From: CBFGTA01 sp965651595
Lineage (GTDB): Bacteria > Actinomycetota > Actinomycetes > S36-B12 > UBA10799
NCBI GenBank assembly: GCA_965651595.1
Contig: CBFGTA010000017.1
Span: forward strand, 1 to 27,012
Direction: 5' to 3'
DNA: 27,012 nucleotides
Shown: piece after piece, positions 15,547-22,831 of the stretch
Layout: every line of letters starts with the position of its first letter
Position numbering within the stretch: position 1 is the stretch's first letter
Translations under genes and position numbers: made by a program
Notes under the pieces: model-generated
The model's database searches: none
What the model was told of the DNA's origin: nothing
Seen by the model: only the letters and a program-made list of their open reading frames with translations

Positions 15547-15595
15547 CACCCAATTTGCGACTTACCGTAGTCAGAGAATAGCCGGGAGGAATGTT

Positions 15596-16291
15596 TTGAT
15601 AGGTGTACTTCAGCGCGCGCTGACGTCGGTGTCAGTCGTAGCCCTAGCGGCGACTACCGTCGTCGGGGCCACCGGCGCTCACGCCAGCCAACTGCCGCCA
15701 GAGAAGATCTTGTGTAGCAACTACGACTTCTCCTGCGACGACTCTGGGTATTCAGCGGTCGCCTACCAATCGCACTACACGATGGCTCCTGGGCACAACT
15801 GCACCAACTACGTGTCCTACCGCCTCAAACAAGATGGCTTCCGCAGCCATGTCACCTGGCTCCGCAATGCCGGATTTTGGGCCGACAACGCCCGCTCCAA
15901 GGGGATACCCGTCGACAAGGTTCCAGTCGTGGGGGCAGTCGCACACTGGTATCCCGGCTCAGGCGGGATGAGCTCAGCCGGTCACGTTGCTTACGTCACG
16001 GCAGTGTCGGCTCGGGCAATCATCATCATCGAGGACAACTACTCCTCCGGCCCTTTGCAAATCCGGCGCATCCCCCGAGGTTCGGATCGATACCCGGACA
16101 CGTTCATCCACTTCACTGGGCCCCGATCGCTTGAGGCCATCAAACAGAAGCGGCGCCAGGCCAAGAAACAACGACGGATCGCAGCCCAGACCGAGGGCAT
16201 CGATGCCGCGAGCGATCCCACTGTGGACGAGCCAGGGGTGAAGGAGTGGGTGGCCGAAGTGGTGGGCGACTGGCTGGGCGTGAAGGCCTAA
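15596..16291 (+). CDS. Secreted CHAP-domain cell-wall peptidase/amidase
   Basis: This 231-residue exported protein has a signal peptide over about residues 1-31 (hydrophobic core, AHA cleavage before SQLPP). A CHAP (NlpC/P60-like papain-fold) domain follows with nucleophile Cys69 in GHNCTNYV, His130 in SSAGHVAYV, and Glu146/Asn148 in IIEDNYS. It is expected to cut peptide or amide bonds in peptidoglycan. The last 55 residues are highly charged, with a basic stretch (KQKRRQAKKQRR) that could bind the wall or teichoic polymers. The TTG at 15596 is chosen because GGGAGG lies 6 nt upstream and the signal peptide then begins properly. The longer GTG 15527 start would fall inside the palindromic operator region. 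Confidence 0.85.
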   Translation: MIGVLQRALTSVSVVALAATTVVGATGAHASQLPPEKILCSNYDFSCDDSGYSAVAYQSHYTMAPGHNCTNYVSYRLKQDGFRSHVTWLRNAGFWADNARSKGIPVDKVPVVGAVAHWYPGSGGMSSAGHVAYVTAVSARAIIIIEDNYSSGPLQIRRIPRGSDRYPDTFIHFTGPRSLEAIKQKRRQAKKQRRIAAQTEGIDAASDPTVDEPGVKEWVAEVVGDWLGVKA

Positions 16292-16305
16292 GCGTCGGCC
16301 GACGC
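16292..16305. terminator. Short palindrome between convergent CHAP and DUF389 genes
   Basis: GCGTCGGCCGACGC is a perfect 14-bp palindrome directly after the CHAP stop codon and 14 bp from the DUF389 stop. It could fold as a 5-bp stem with a GGCC loop. There is no T-run. Confidence 0.3.
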
Positions 16306-16319
16306 GAGCAGGAATGTCT

Positions 16320-17828
16320 CTACGAGGCCGGTTGGACGTCGACGAGTGCGAGTCGCGCAAAGCGGACTTGCACTTCCATCGATTCGAATCCGGGCAAAGC
16401 CTGGACGGTTTCGGTCAAGATCGCGACCTGTTCTGCGTTGGGAGCTTCGGCGGCAGCAGTATCGACGACTGCCACACCTCCAGCCACATGGGTGCCGATC
16501 ACGTCGACACCCGCGATCGATGCAGCCCACTGATCGGCAGCCAAGCGGAGTTGGTCGGTGAGAAGAACATCGACAGTGCCCTCTTGCTGTACCCACCTCA
16601 ACTCCACCTCTAGCCGTTGATCGACAGCCTGGGAGAGGTACCGAGCCAGCTGTGCCACGTCAGGGCTCGACTGGCTGCCGGTGGCATCAATCAGGACAGT
16701 CGAGCCGGAGATGTCGACTCCGGTAACTCTGCCGCCACCGTTGCGCAGCAACCATTCAGACGTGACCGTCCTCACTGCGGACGGCGTCAACGGAACGTCA
16801 CCTCCCCCATTCACGCGCGAGCCTCGAGCCGAGCTGGTTTCTGCCCTCCTCACGCTGAGAACGGCCGTGCCACCCATGAGGGAACTCACGGTGTCGGTGA
16901 GTTCTTGAACATCGGGCAACGGGTTGCTACCCACTACGTCCACGACGACTGTGCGAGCGTCAATCCCCACGTCGATGACGTCGACATCTTGAGCGGCCCA
17001 CGCATCAACGGCCGCACGCACCGACGACTCGACCCGGGCGCGGTTGACGATCGTCTCCATGGTTTGAGACAAAGGAACTGCTAAGAACGCGATGACAAGA
17101 ACCCCCACGGCTGCACTCCAGTACAGACGCTTGCGGCCCCCGGCTACAGAAATCACGGCCAACCCGCCCGACGCGACAGCCACGGCCAGCGCGGCCACGG
17201 TGATAGCTGCCCAGTTGGTCAAGAACAACAGTGTGGCACCGGCGGCGAAGTCCCACCGCTGCATGCCCAGCGCCATCCCGGCGACAGCCAGCGGAGGAAT
17301 CAAAGCGACGGCGACGGCGACGCCAGCGGCCGACTCCGTCCACCGCGTGTGCAACTTGATGTAGGCGCCCGCGGCACCGGCGGCCAAGGCGATTCCCAGG
17401 TCCCGCACGTCGGGGTTAGTTCGCGAAGACAATTCCCCGGTCACCATAATGATCTCATCGGGAAGGATCGCCGTGATCGTCCACGCGACAGCAATCGACA
17501 GCGCCGCCGAACCGGCCACGAGCAACATCATGCGACCGGTCGTCCACAGGTGACCCTCGATCAGCGAACCGGCGACCCCAAGCACGGGGGCAATCAGAGG
17601 CGCCACCAACATCGCCCCAATCACGACGGCGCCTGAGTCCAAACTGATGCCCAAGGTGGCAATGACTACAGACAAGACCAGCATCAGCGTGTACGAGCGC
17701 AGCCACGGGACACTGACCTGCGGTGTCAGTTCGCTGATGACATCCGGCTCCCCGATGCGAACCTTCGGGGCCAGCCGGGACTTGCGCCGCACACGCTTGG
17801 CGTGAGAAGAATCAGTCCGCGGAGACAC
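16320..17828 (-). CDS. DUF389 family membrane protein with three C-terminal repeats
   Basis: This 502-residue protein contains the DUF389 membrane domain (about 40-260), recognised by the segments ATLGISLDSGAVVIGAMLVAPLIAPVLG and ALIPPLAVAGMAL, with roughly six to seven hydrophobic helices. After a last helix near 235-255 comes a soluble region of about 240 residues made of three similar beta-alpha-beta units. Each has a pattern like VRAAVDAWA..V..IDAR.VVVDV and then ..LPDVQELTDTV, which recalls BON-like or periplasmic sensor modules. Function is unknown in the family. The GTG start has a Shine-Dalgarno (GAGGTGA) 6 nt upstream. The basic N terminus (AKRVRRKSR) is likely cytoplasmic. Confidence 0.85.
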   Translation of the reverse strand: MSPRTDSSHAKRVRRKSRLAPKVRIGEPDVISELTPQVSVPWLRSYTLMLVLSVVIATLGISLDSGAVVIGAMLVAPLIAPVLGVAGSLIEGHLWTTGRMMLLVAGSAALSIAVAWTITAILPDEIIMVTGELSSRTNPDVRDLGIALAAGAAGAYIKLHTRWTESAAGVAVAVALIPPLAVAGMALGMQRWDFAAGATLLFLTNWAAITVAALAVAVASGGLAVISVAGGRKRLYWSAAVGVLVIAFLAVPLSQTMETIVNRARVESSVRAAVDAWAAQDVDVIDVGIDARTVVVDVVGSNPLPDVQELTDTVSSLMGGTAVLSVRRAETSSARGSRVNGGGDVPLTPSAVRTVTSEWLLRNGGGRVTGVDISGSTVLIDATGSQSSPDVAQLARYLSQAVDQRLEVELRWVQQEGTVDVLLTDQLRLAADQWAASIAGVDVIGTHVAGGVAVVDTAAAEAPNAEQVAILTETVQALPGFESMEVQVRFARLALVDVQPAS

Positions 17829-17946
17829 CGTTGATCACCTCGCTACCCCAGCTCGACTGCTGCCCTGAATGGCTACAGTAGTGGGCTGAGGGTCTCCGTG
17901 AGTGCTTCTTCGCTCCGGAATTTGCTCGTGGGTGTGACGAGAAGTT

Positions 17947-17973
17947 GGTTCACTGAACCCGGATCCACCGGGT
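17947..17973 (-). terminator. Hairpins after the MBL gene
   Basis: ACCCGG-ATCCA-CCGGGT (17957-17973) lies directly against the MBL stop codon. It overlaps a second dyad, GGTTCA-C-TGAACC (17947-17959). It is a plausible end of the DUF4177-RidA-Nudix-MBL operon. There is no strong T-run. Confidence 0.45.
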
Positions 17974-18837
17974 CTAGGCCACCGGATACCCGAGGTAGTG
18001 CAGTTGTGCCTGGACCGACAGCCTGGCCGCGGGCCACAGAGCTCGAGGAACCTGCGCGTACACGACCTCAACAACCCGATCAACCAGCTTGGATCCACCG
18101 GAACTCGTTGGATCCAAGCTTCCAGCGGGGTCAATGCTCTTAACCGCCTCGACTACCTGCTCCAGCCGGGCATGGCGGTGTTTCACATACTCCTCGACCA
18201 CAGTGGGAGCGTTGGGTAGCGTCGGACCGTGTCCGGGCAAAATCTGTTCGATGTCATGGGCAACGCAATAGTCCTGCAATCGTTGTAGCGACTCTAGGTA
18301 GTCTGCGATCCGGCCCTCCGGATGGGCAACAACCGTCGTTCCGCGCCCAAGAATCGTGTCCCCTGTGAGCAAGAATTGTGCGCCCGGAATCGCGAAGCTC
18401 GCCGAGTCGGCGGAATGGCCCGGCGTGACGAGGACATGGAGTTCAACACCGCCGCATTCGACAATGTCCCCGTCGACGAGGCCGTCGGGCCCCCACCGAC
18501 GGCCAGGGTCCCAGGCCCGCACCGAGCATCCGAAGTGCTCGGCCAGGGGCAGCGCAGATTCAGCGTGATCGGCATGGCCATGGGTCACGATGATCTGATC
18601 GACCCTCTGATTGCGCTGATCGAGGGCCGTGGTGATCGCCGCCCAATGTTGGGGCATCGCCGGGCCGGGATCGATGAGCGTCGCCGTCGAACTGTCGTCG
18701 GCGCCAATCAGCCACGTATTGGTGCCATCCAGGGTCATCAGGCCGGGGTTCGGAGCCAAGATGCACAGCGCCTGACTGCCGACCGGACCGCCCGCCCAAT
18801 CATCGGCCCACCCTTGCGGCCCCGACTGTCCCGTCAT
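17974..18837 (-). CDS. Metallo-beta-lactamase fold hydrolase (LACTB2/Rv3677c-like)
   Basis: This 287-residue MBL-fold protein has complete metal ligands: THGHADH (H86, H88, D90, H91), TPGHS (H141), TGDT (D160) and PGHG (H203). The start ILAPNPGLMTLDGTNTWLIG and the C-terminal winged-helix-like segment (about 215-285) are those of the LACTB2-like group, whose human member is a metal-dependent RNase. An RNase or thioester hydrolase role is possible; a beta-lactamase role is unlikely. Its ATG overlaps the Nudix TGA (ATGA). It ends the four-gene minus-strand operon and corresponds in position to mycobacterial Rv3677c. Confidence 0.9.
   Translation of the reverse strand: MTGQSGPQGWADDWAGGPVGSQALCILAPNPGLMTLDGTNTWLIGADDSSTATLIDPGPAMPQHWAAITTALDQRNQRVDQIIVTHGHADHAESALPLAEHFGCSVRAWDPGRRWGPDGLVDGDIVECGGVELHVLVTPGHSADSASFAIPGAQFLLTGDTILGRGTTVVAHPEGRIADYLESLQRLQDYCVAHDIEQILPGHGPTLPNAPTVVEEYVKHRHARLEQVVEAVKSIDPAGSLDPTSSGGSKLVDRVVEVVYAQVPRALWPAARLSVQAQLHYLGYPVA
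18086..18120. repeat. 11-bp perfect inverted repeat inside the MBL gene
   Basis: AGCTTGGATCC (18086-18096) and GGATCCAAGCT (18110-18120) flank a 13-nt spacer. They encode the SLDPTSSGGSKL stretch, a low-complexity joint between the catalytic core and the C-terminal helical part. It may be chance or an RNA hairpin within the coding region. Confidence 0.5.
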
Positions 18838-19754
18838 GGGGCATCTGTCTCCTGGTCCCCGGCAGAGCGTGAGGCCAGCAACCCACCGGCCTCGGTCCCT
18901 GCCGGTGGGCCACTGGTGGGAGCCAGCACTTCCCCCGTGTCGTAGCGGACCAACACCCAGCGCAAGTCGTCAGGCTCCGGCCGTCCGGTGGAGATCGCTC
19001 GCGGCAGAAACGGAATCACTGGTCGGTCCGCCAGTTCGGCGACCACGTGTTGCGCCTTCACCCTGTCGCCGACCGCCTCCCGGGCGGCAGTCGTAGCTGC
19101 GGAGACGACGGCCAGGGTGGCCGAAGTCGGCGGCAGCATGGGCATGTCTCCCCGCTGGTGCCGACTAAGGGCCTCATCGACCGGCACCCATACCGAGGTA
19201 TCCCACTCCGCAGATACGACCGGGTTCACTGATTCGGCCGGAACGGCTGCGGCATAGAAGCGCGTATCGAAGCGACGCTTTTCGACTTCCGGCGTTACCC
19301 AGTGCGCGCAGTAGGCCAGATCCATCAAATCCAGCCCGATGACGCCAGCTTCCTCGCTTGTTTCCCGGACAGCCGCGATCCGACATTCTAACGAGTCACC
19401 CGCAGCGGTCACGGGCACCGATTGATCCAGCCCGTGGCCAAGACCGGCGGCCTGTTCGCGATCGGCAGCGTCAACTGCACCTCCGGGAAAGACGTACATT
19501 CCGGCAGCAAAGTTCATAGCGGCCGAACGACGCTGGAGGAGCACCTCTATCGACGAACCCTCCCGACCTACTCCCGCTTGCTCAGCCGCCGTATCGCGCA
19601 GCAAGACAATCGTTGCTGCATCGCGGGGTTCAACAACTCCCCAGTCGGCGGTTCCACGACTCAGTTGGCGCGCCCGGTCGATCAATTCCCGAGGCATGCG
19701 GAGTGTACTCCTAGGCGCTGGAGATTCCCCCCGACCGCCCTGCGGCTCCGTCAT
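18834..19754 (-). CDS. Nudix hydrolase with split Nudix box (NUDT19-like)
   Basis: This 306-residue protein's Nudix box starts at FPGGAVDAADR (89-99) and resumes as AAVRETSEEAGV (127-138, catalytic R130, E131, E134, E135). Between the halves is an insertion of about 24 residues rich in Gly and Ala. That split box is a trait of the NUDT19/RP2p group, which contains CoA and acyl-CoA diphosphohydrolases, so a CoA-type or other nucleoside diphosphate substrate is likely. Its ATG overlaps the RidA TGA (ATGA) and its own TGA overlaps the MBL ATG, so the three are translationally coupled. The N-terminal 20 residues are probably disordered. Confidence 0.86.
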   Translation of the reverse strand: MTEPQGGRGESPAPRSTLRMPRELIDRARQLSRGTADWGVVEPRDAATIVLLRDTAAEQAGVGREGSSIEVLLQRRSAAMNFAAGMYVFPGGAVDAADREQAAGLGHGLDQSVPVTAAGDSLECRIAAVRETSEEAGVIGLDLMDLAYCAHWVTPEVEKRRFDTRFYAAAVPAESVNPVVSAEWDTSVWVPVDEALSRHQRGDMPMLPPTSATLAVVSAATTAAREAVGDRVKAQHVVAELADRPVIPFLPRAISTGRPEPDDLRWVLVRYDTGEVLAPTSGPPAGTEAGGLLASRSAGDQETDAP

Positions 19755-20260
19755 ACCGCCACTTCAACGATGATTTCGACCTCGACGGGCGCTCCCAACG
19801 GCAGATGGGCAACGCCCACCGCCGATCGAGCATGGGCGCCGCGGTCGAGCCACACGTCCGCCAACCACTCCGACGCCCCGTTGACTACCTGCGGGTGCCC
19901 AGTGAAGCCGTCGACACCGCACACGAAGCCGCTGACCTTGACGATCCGGGTCACCAGGTCGAGGTCACCGATCTCGCCTTTGATCGCAGCGACAGCATTG
20001 AGGGCACACTGGGCGGCGCACCGTTGAGCTACGTCGATTCCGATGACCGCTTGATTAATGATCCAGCCTTCGATGGCCTCGTCCTCTGGAGAATCAGCCA
20101 CCATCCCCGCTGCGAGCAGTTCTCCATCAGCCAGGGGCAACTGCCCTGAGCTGAACACCAGCGACCCGGTTCGGACAGCTGGAACGTATGCGGCCAAGGG
20201 TGCGGGCGTCTCGGGCAACACCCAACCTAGTTCGCGAATGCGATCGTCGATGCGACCCAT
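19751..20260 (-). CDS. RidA/YjgF/YER057c/UK114-family protein
   Basis: This 169-residue RidA-family protein belongs to a trimeric group that hydrolyses reactive enamine/imine intermediates of amino-acid metabolism. Seen: LVFSSGQLPL (34-43) and the C-terminal ARSAVGVAHLPLGAPVEVE, where the Arg aligns with the substrate-binding Arg105 of E. coli RidA. It is longer than the usual 125-130 residues because of an N-terminal extension and an acidic insertion (DSPEDEAIEG). The ATG at 20260 lies 4 nt past the small DUF4177-like gene, with CAAGG about 10 nt upstream; the frame stays open to 20353, but that extension overlaps the small gene. It corresponds to Rv3678c in position. Confidence 0.9.
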   Translation of the reverse strand: MGRIDDRIRELGWVLPETPAPLAAYVPAVRTGSLVFSSGQLPLADGELLAAGMVADSPEDEAIEGWIINQAVIGIDVAQRCAAQCALNAVAAIKGEIGDLDLVTRIVKVSGFVCGVDGFTGHPQVVNGASEWLADVWLDRGAHARSAVGVAHLPLGAPVEVEIIVEVAV

Positions 20261-20264
20261 GGGT

Positions 20265-20429
20265 CTAGGCCTTGGGGCGTTTGAAATATGCCACGAGGTT
20301 CTCGGCGGTTGGCCCCGGCACGATCTGGACGAGTTCCCAACCGTCGAGGCCAAAGTTGTCCAGGATGGCTTTCGTGTTGTGAATCAGCAGCGGAGCGGTG
20401 AGGTACTCCCACTGGGTGCGTGTACTCAT
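20265..20429 (-). CDS. Small DUF4177-like protein (54 aa)
   Basis: This is a 54-residue open frame, MSTRTQWEYLTAPL at the start and NLVAYFKRPKA at the end. The core WEYLTAPLLIHN and LDNFGLDGWELVQIV match the DUF4177 pattern (W-E-Y ... L-N-x-x-G-x-x-G-W-E-L-V). Function is unknown. It starts 6 nt after TAGGCT, a leaderless arrangement, and ends 4 nt before RidA, so it heads the operon. A similar short gene (Rv3678A) sits at the same place in M. tuberculosis as I recall. The small size and conserved position argue that it is real. Confidence 0.85.
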   Translation of the reverse strand: MSTRTQWEYLTAPLLIHNTKAILDNFGLDGWELVQIVPGPTAENLVAYFKRPKA

Positions 20430-20435
20430 GAGTTG

Positions 20436-20441
20436 AGCCTA
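20436..20441 (-). promoter_or_regulatory. Putative -10 element of the DUF4177-RidA-Nudix-MBL operon
   Basis: TAGGCT, 6 nt (CAACTC), then ATG at 20429 on the minus strand. No Shine-Dalgarno. The divergent Get3-like operon has its own -10 only 75 bp away, so the two promoters lie back to back. Confidence 0.5.
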
Positions 20442-20515
20442 GACCGTCGGCCTCATACTGGCCACTGCCTGCCACCGAAGAGTGAATCGCCCGATGTCAG
20501 CCTGACTGACGGCAG

Positions 20516-20521
20516 TACGCT
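20516..20521 (+). promoter_or_regulatory. Putative -10 element of the Get3-like ATPase operon
   Basis: TACGCT, 6 nt (GAATGC), then GTG at 20528. There is no Shine-Dalgarno. The -35 region has no good match to TTGACA. Confidence 0.5.
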
Positions 20522-20527
20522 GAATGC

Positions 20528-21583
20528 GTGCCTCGAACCCGAGTGTCCCAGCCGTCGAATGACGCTGCCGAGCCTTCGGCATCCTCGAGCAGCGACTGGC
20601 CGCGAACTCGTCTGCATTGCGTCACCGGCAAAGGCGGCACAGGCAAGTCGACTGTCGCCGCGTCCATGGCTCTGGCGCTGGCAGGCGGCGGCAACCGGGT
20701 TCTGCTAGTCGAGGTGGAAGGTCGCCAGGGGATCGCCCAACTGTTCGACACTGCTCCGCTGCCGTACGAGGAGACCCACATCGCGGTCGCACCCAACGGC
20801 GGCGACGTGTTTGCCCTCGCCATCGATCCCGAGGCCGCCTTACTCGAGTACTTGGAGATGTTCTACAACATCAAGCGCGGTGGACGGGCGCTACGAAAAT
20901 TAGGCGCTATCGACTTTGCGACGACGATCGCTCCCGGACTGCGCGACGTGCTCCTGACGGGCAAGATCGCCGAATGCGTGCAGCGAACAGACTCGCGGGG
21001 GCGTCGCATCTACGACGCTGTCGTCGTGGACTCTCCACCGACGGGGCGGATCACCCGGTTCCTCAACGTCACCGACGAGGTGTCCGGGCTCGCCAAAGTC
21101 GGCCCGGTACGCAACCACGCCGATACGGTCATGAACGTCATTCGATCGTCCCAAACGGCGGTCCACGTAGTGACGATCTTGGAAGAGATGCCCATCCAAG
21201 AAACAATCGACGGGGTGCAAGAACTGCGGGAGGCAGCGCTGCCCCTCGGTGCCGTGATCGTCAACCTCATGCGTGAGCCGAGACTCAACGAGTCGGGAAT
21301 AGACGCTGCCGCCCGAGGGACGCTTGACGTCTCACTCATCCGTGACGGCCTGGCCCACGCCCACCTTCCCCATCGAGTAGATGTGGATGCGACCGCAACA
21401 GCATTGGCCACTGAGGCGACAGAGCACGCCGAACGCGTACTGCTCGAGCGCGAACAGCGTCAGCGACTGAGTGCTGTGGGAACTCCTGTCTACGAATTGC
21501 CGAGCATGAACGGCGGCGTGGACTTGGGGGCGTTGTATGCCTTGGCTCGACTGCTGCGCGAACAGGGGGTGAGCAAACCGTGA
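20528..21583 (+). CDS. ArsA/Get3-like ATPase A (BagA/Rv3679-like)
   Basis: This 351-residue P-loop ATPase is of the SIMIBI class. The deviant Walker A GKGGTGKS (34-41) keeps the signature lysine (K35). VLLVEVEGRQGIAQLF follows where canonical Get3/ArsA have a DPA motif, and VVVDSPPTGRITRFLNV is the switch II region. No arsenic-binding cysteines are apparent, so arsenite export is unlikely. The closest match I recall is Rv3679 (BagA), which with Rv3680 is related to the tail-anchored protein targeting factor Get3 and affects glycerol use in mycobacteria. The GTG start is leaderless; the gene overlaps ATPase B by four bases (GTGA). Confidence 0.9.
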   Translation: MPRTRVSQPSNDAAEPSASSSSDWPRTRLHCVTGKGGTGKSTVAASMALALAGGGNRVLLVEVEGRQGIAQLFDTAPLPYEETHIAVAPNGGDVFALAIDPEAALLEYLEMFYNIKRGGRALRKLGAIDFATTIAPGLRDVLLTGKIAECVQRTDSRGRRIYDAVVVDSPPTGRITRFLNVTDEVSGLAKVGPVRNHADTVMNVIRSSQTAVHVVTILEEMPIQETIDGVQELREAALPLGAVIVNLMREPRLNESGIDAAARGTLDVSLIRDGLAHAHLPHRVDVDATATALATEATEHAERVLLEREQRQRLSAVGTPVYELPSMNGGVDLGALYALARLLREQGVSKP

Positions 21584-22758
21584 CTTCTCCGGCTCAACTT
21601 GCAGTTTTCGACGACACAGTTCCACGCCTCGACATCGACGAACTACTGGCTTCAGATTCAGTCCGCGTAGTCGTGTGTTGCGGGTCCGGCGGTGTTGGGA
21701 AGACAACGACTGCTGCGGCGCTGGCATTGCGTGCTGCAGAACAGGGCCGTCGCGCATGCGTCATGACGATTGACCCTGCTCGGCGCCTCGCACAGTCACT
21801 CGGCCTCACCGAACTCGACAACCAGCCGCGTGCAGTGGGCGGAATCGACACCAGTCGGGGAGGCCGCCTCGACGCGATGATGCTGGATATGAAGCGCACC
21901 TTCGACGAGATCGTCATGAGTAGCGCTGACCCTCAGCGCGCCCAAGAGATTCTCGACAATCCGTTCTACCAAGCCTTGTCGAGCAGTTTCGCCGGCACTC
22001 AGGAATACATGGCCATGGAGAAGTTGGGCCAACTGCGCCAATCGTCCGACCGCGACGGTCGGTGGGACCTCATCGTCGTCGACACGCCTCCGAGTCGATC
22101 GGCGTTGGACTTCTTGGATGCTCCGGCCCGACTCGGCTCCTTCTTGGACGGAAGGCTGGTGCGGGTCTTGGCCGCTCCGGCCCGCGGGGCAGGGCGGCTC
22201 TCAGGGAGGGTGGTCAGCGCAGGTTTAGGCTTGTTCGTGGGCGCATTGAACAAGGTGATTGGGGCTCAGGTCCTGGCTGACTTGCAGGCGTTCGTGTCGT
22301 CATTTGATTCGTTGTTTGGGGGGTTTCGGCAGCGCGCGGAACAGACGTACGCGATGCTGCAGGCCCCTGACACTCGCTTCATAGTGGTGGCCGCTCCAGA
22401 GGCTGATGCTTTGCGGGAGGCCTCGTACTTTGTCGAGCGACTCGCCGCCGAACACATGCCCTTGGCAGGATTAGTGCTCAACCGCGTGCAGCCGATTTAT
22501 GCGCCTGATCTGACGGCCGAATCGGCGGTGGCGGCTGCTGAACGTCTGGAGGAGACCCCGGGACAGTCCCTGGTGGCCGGGCTACTTCGGCTGCATTCAG
22601 ATCGCATGCTCAATGCCAGGCGGCAAAGTCACCTCACCACGCGATTCTCAGCCGCCCATCCTTCTGTCGCGGCGATAGCGATTCCGGCCCACGCCAGCGA
22701 CATTCATGACTTGGACGGCCTCAGATTTGTCGGGCAGGCGCTGGGACCGAACCGCTGA
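21580..22758 (+). CDS. ArsA/Get3-like ATPase B (BagB/Rv3680-like)
   Basis: This 392-residue partner of the preceding gene has Walker A GSGGVGKTT (35-43), in which the signature lysine is replaced by Ser36. The canonical TIDPARRLAQSLGL motif follows, and VVDTPPSRSALDFLDAP is the switch II region. A longer helical part (about 160-260, including FGGFRQRAEQTYAML) could be the client-binding subdomain. It matches Rv3680 (BagB) in length and motifs. The GTG start overlaps the upstream TGA, implying coupled translation and probably a heteromeric complex. It is convergent with the WhiB gene. Confidence 0.9.
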   Translation: MTSPAQLAVFDDTVPRLDIDELLASDSVRVVVCCGSGGVGKTTTAAALALRAAEQGRRACVMTIDPARRLAQSLGLTELDNQPRAVGGIDTSRGGRLDAMMLDMKRTFDEIVMSSADPQRAQEILDNPFYQALSSSFAGTQEYMAMEKLGQLRQSSDRDGRWDLIVVDTPPSRSALDFLDAPARLGSFLDGRLVRVLAAPARGAGRLSGRVVSAGLGLFVGALNKVIGAQVLADLQAFVSSFDSLFGGFRQRAEQTYAMLQAPDTRFIVVAAPEADALREASYFVERLAAEHMPLAGLVLNRVQPIYAPDLTAESAVAAAERLEETPGQSLVAGLLRLHSDRMLNARRQSHLTTRFSAAHPSVAAIAIPAHASDIHDLDGLRFVGQALGPNR

Positions 22759-22806
22759 ACGGTGAGCAACCGACTCGGTCTGACGGCGAGGCCTTTTGAC
22801 TAGTCG

Positions 22807-22831
22807 GGCGATCGCAGTTTAGGCGATCGCC
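22807..22831. terminator. Hairpin between convergent ATPase B and whiB genes
   Basis: GGCGATCGC (22807-22815) pairs with GCGATCGCC (22823-22831), a 9-bp stem with a 7-nt loop. The right arm includes the last codons and stop of whiB. It could act as a terminator in both directions. No T-tract. Confidence 0.5.

Noticed and set aside
15396..15595. c-di-AMP (ydaO-type) riboswitch before the CHAP gene
   Set aside because: Such riboswitches often precede actinobacterial wall hydrolases, but I could not match the conserved core; only the two dyads are visible.
18322..18945. 207-residue plus-strand open frame
   Set aside because: Antisense across the MBL gene and the end of the Nudix gene; no domain, no RBS.
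20617..21276. 219-residue open frame in another frame of ATPase A
   Set aside because: Arg/Gly/His-rich product typical of a shifted frame in high-GC coding DNA; ATPase A has clear P-loop motifs.
20528..22758. Arsenite-exporting ATPase role for the ArsA-like pair
   Set aside because: No arsenic-binding cysteine set and no arsB/arsR nearby; the neighbourhood matches the Get3-like Rv3679/Rv3680 pair.
22808..22830. GCGATCGC twice as a cyanobacterial HIP1-type repeat
   Set aside because: Only two copies, forming one hairpin between convergent genes; gene content is actinobacterial.
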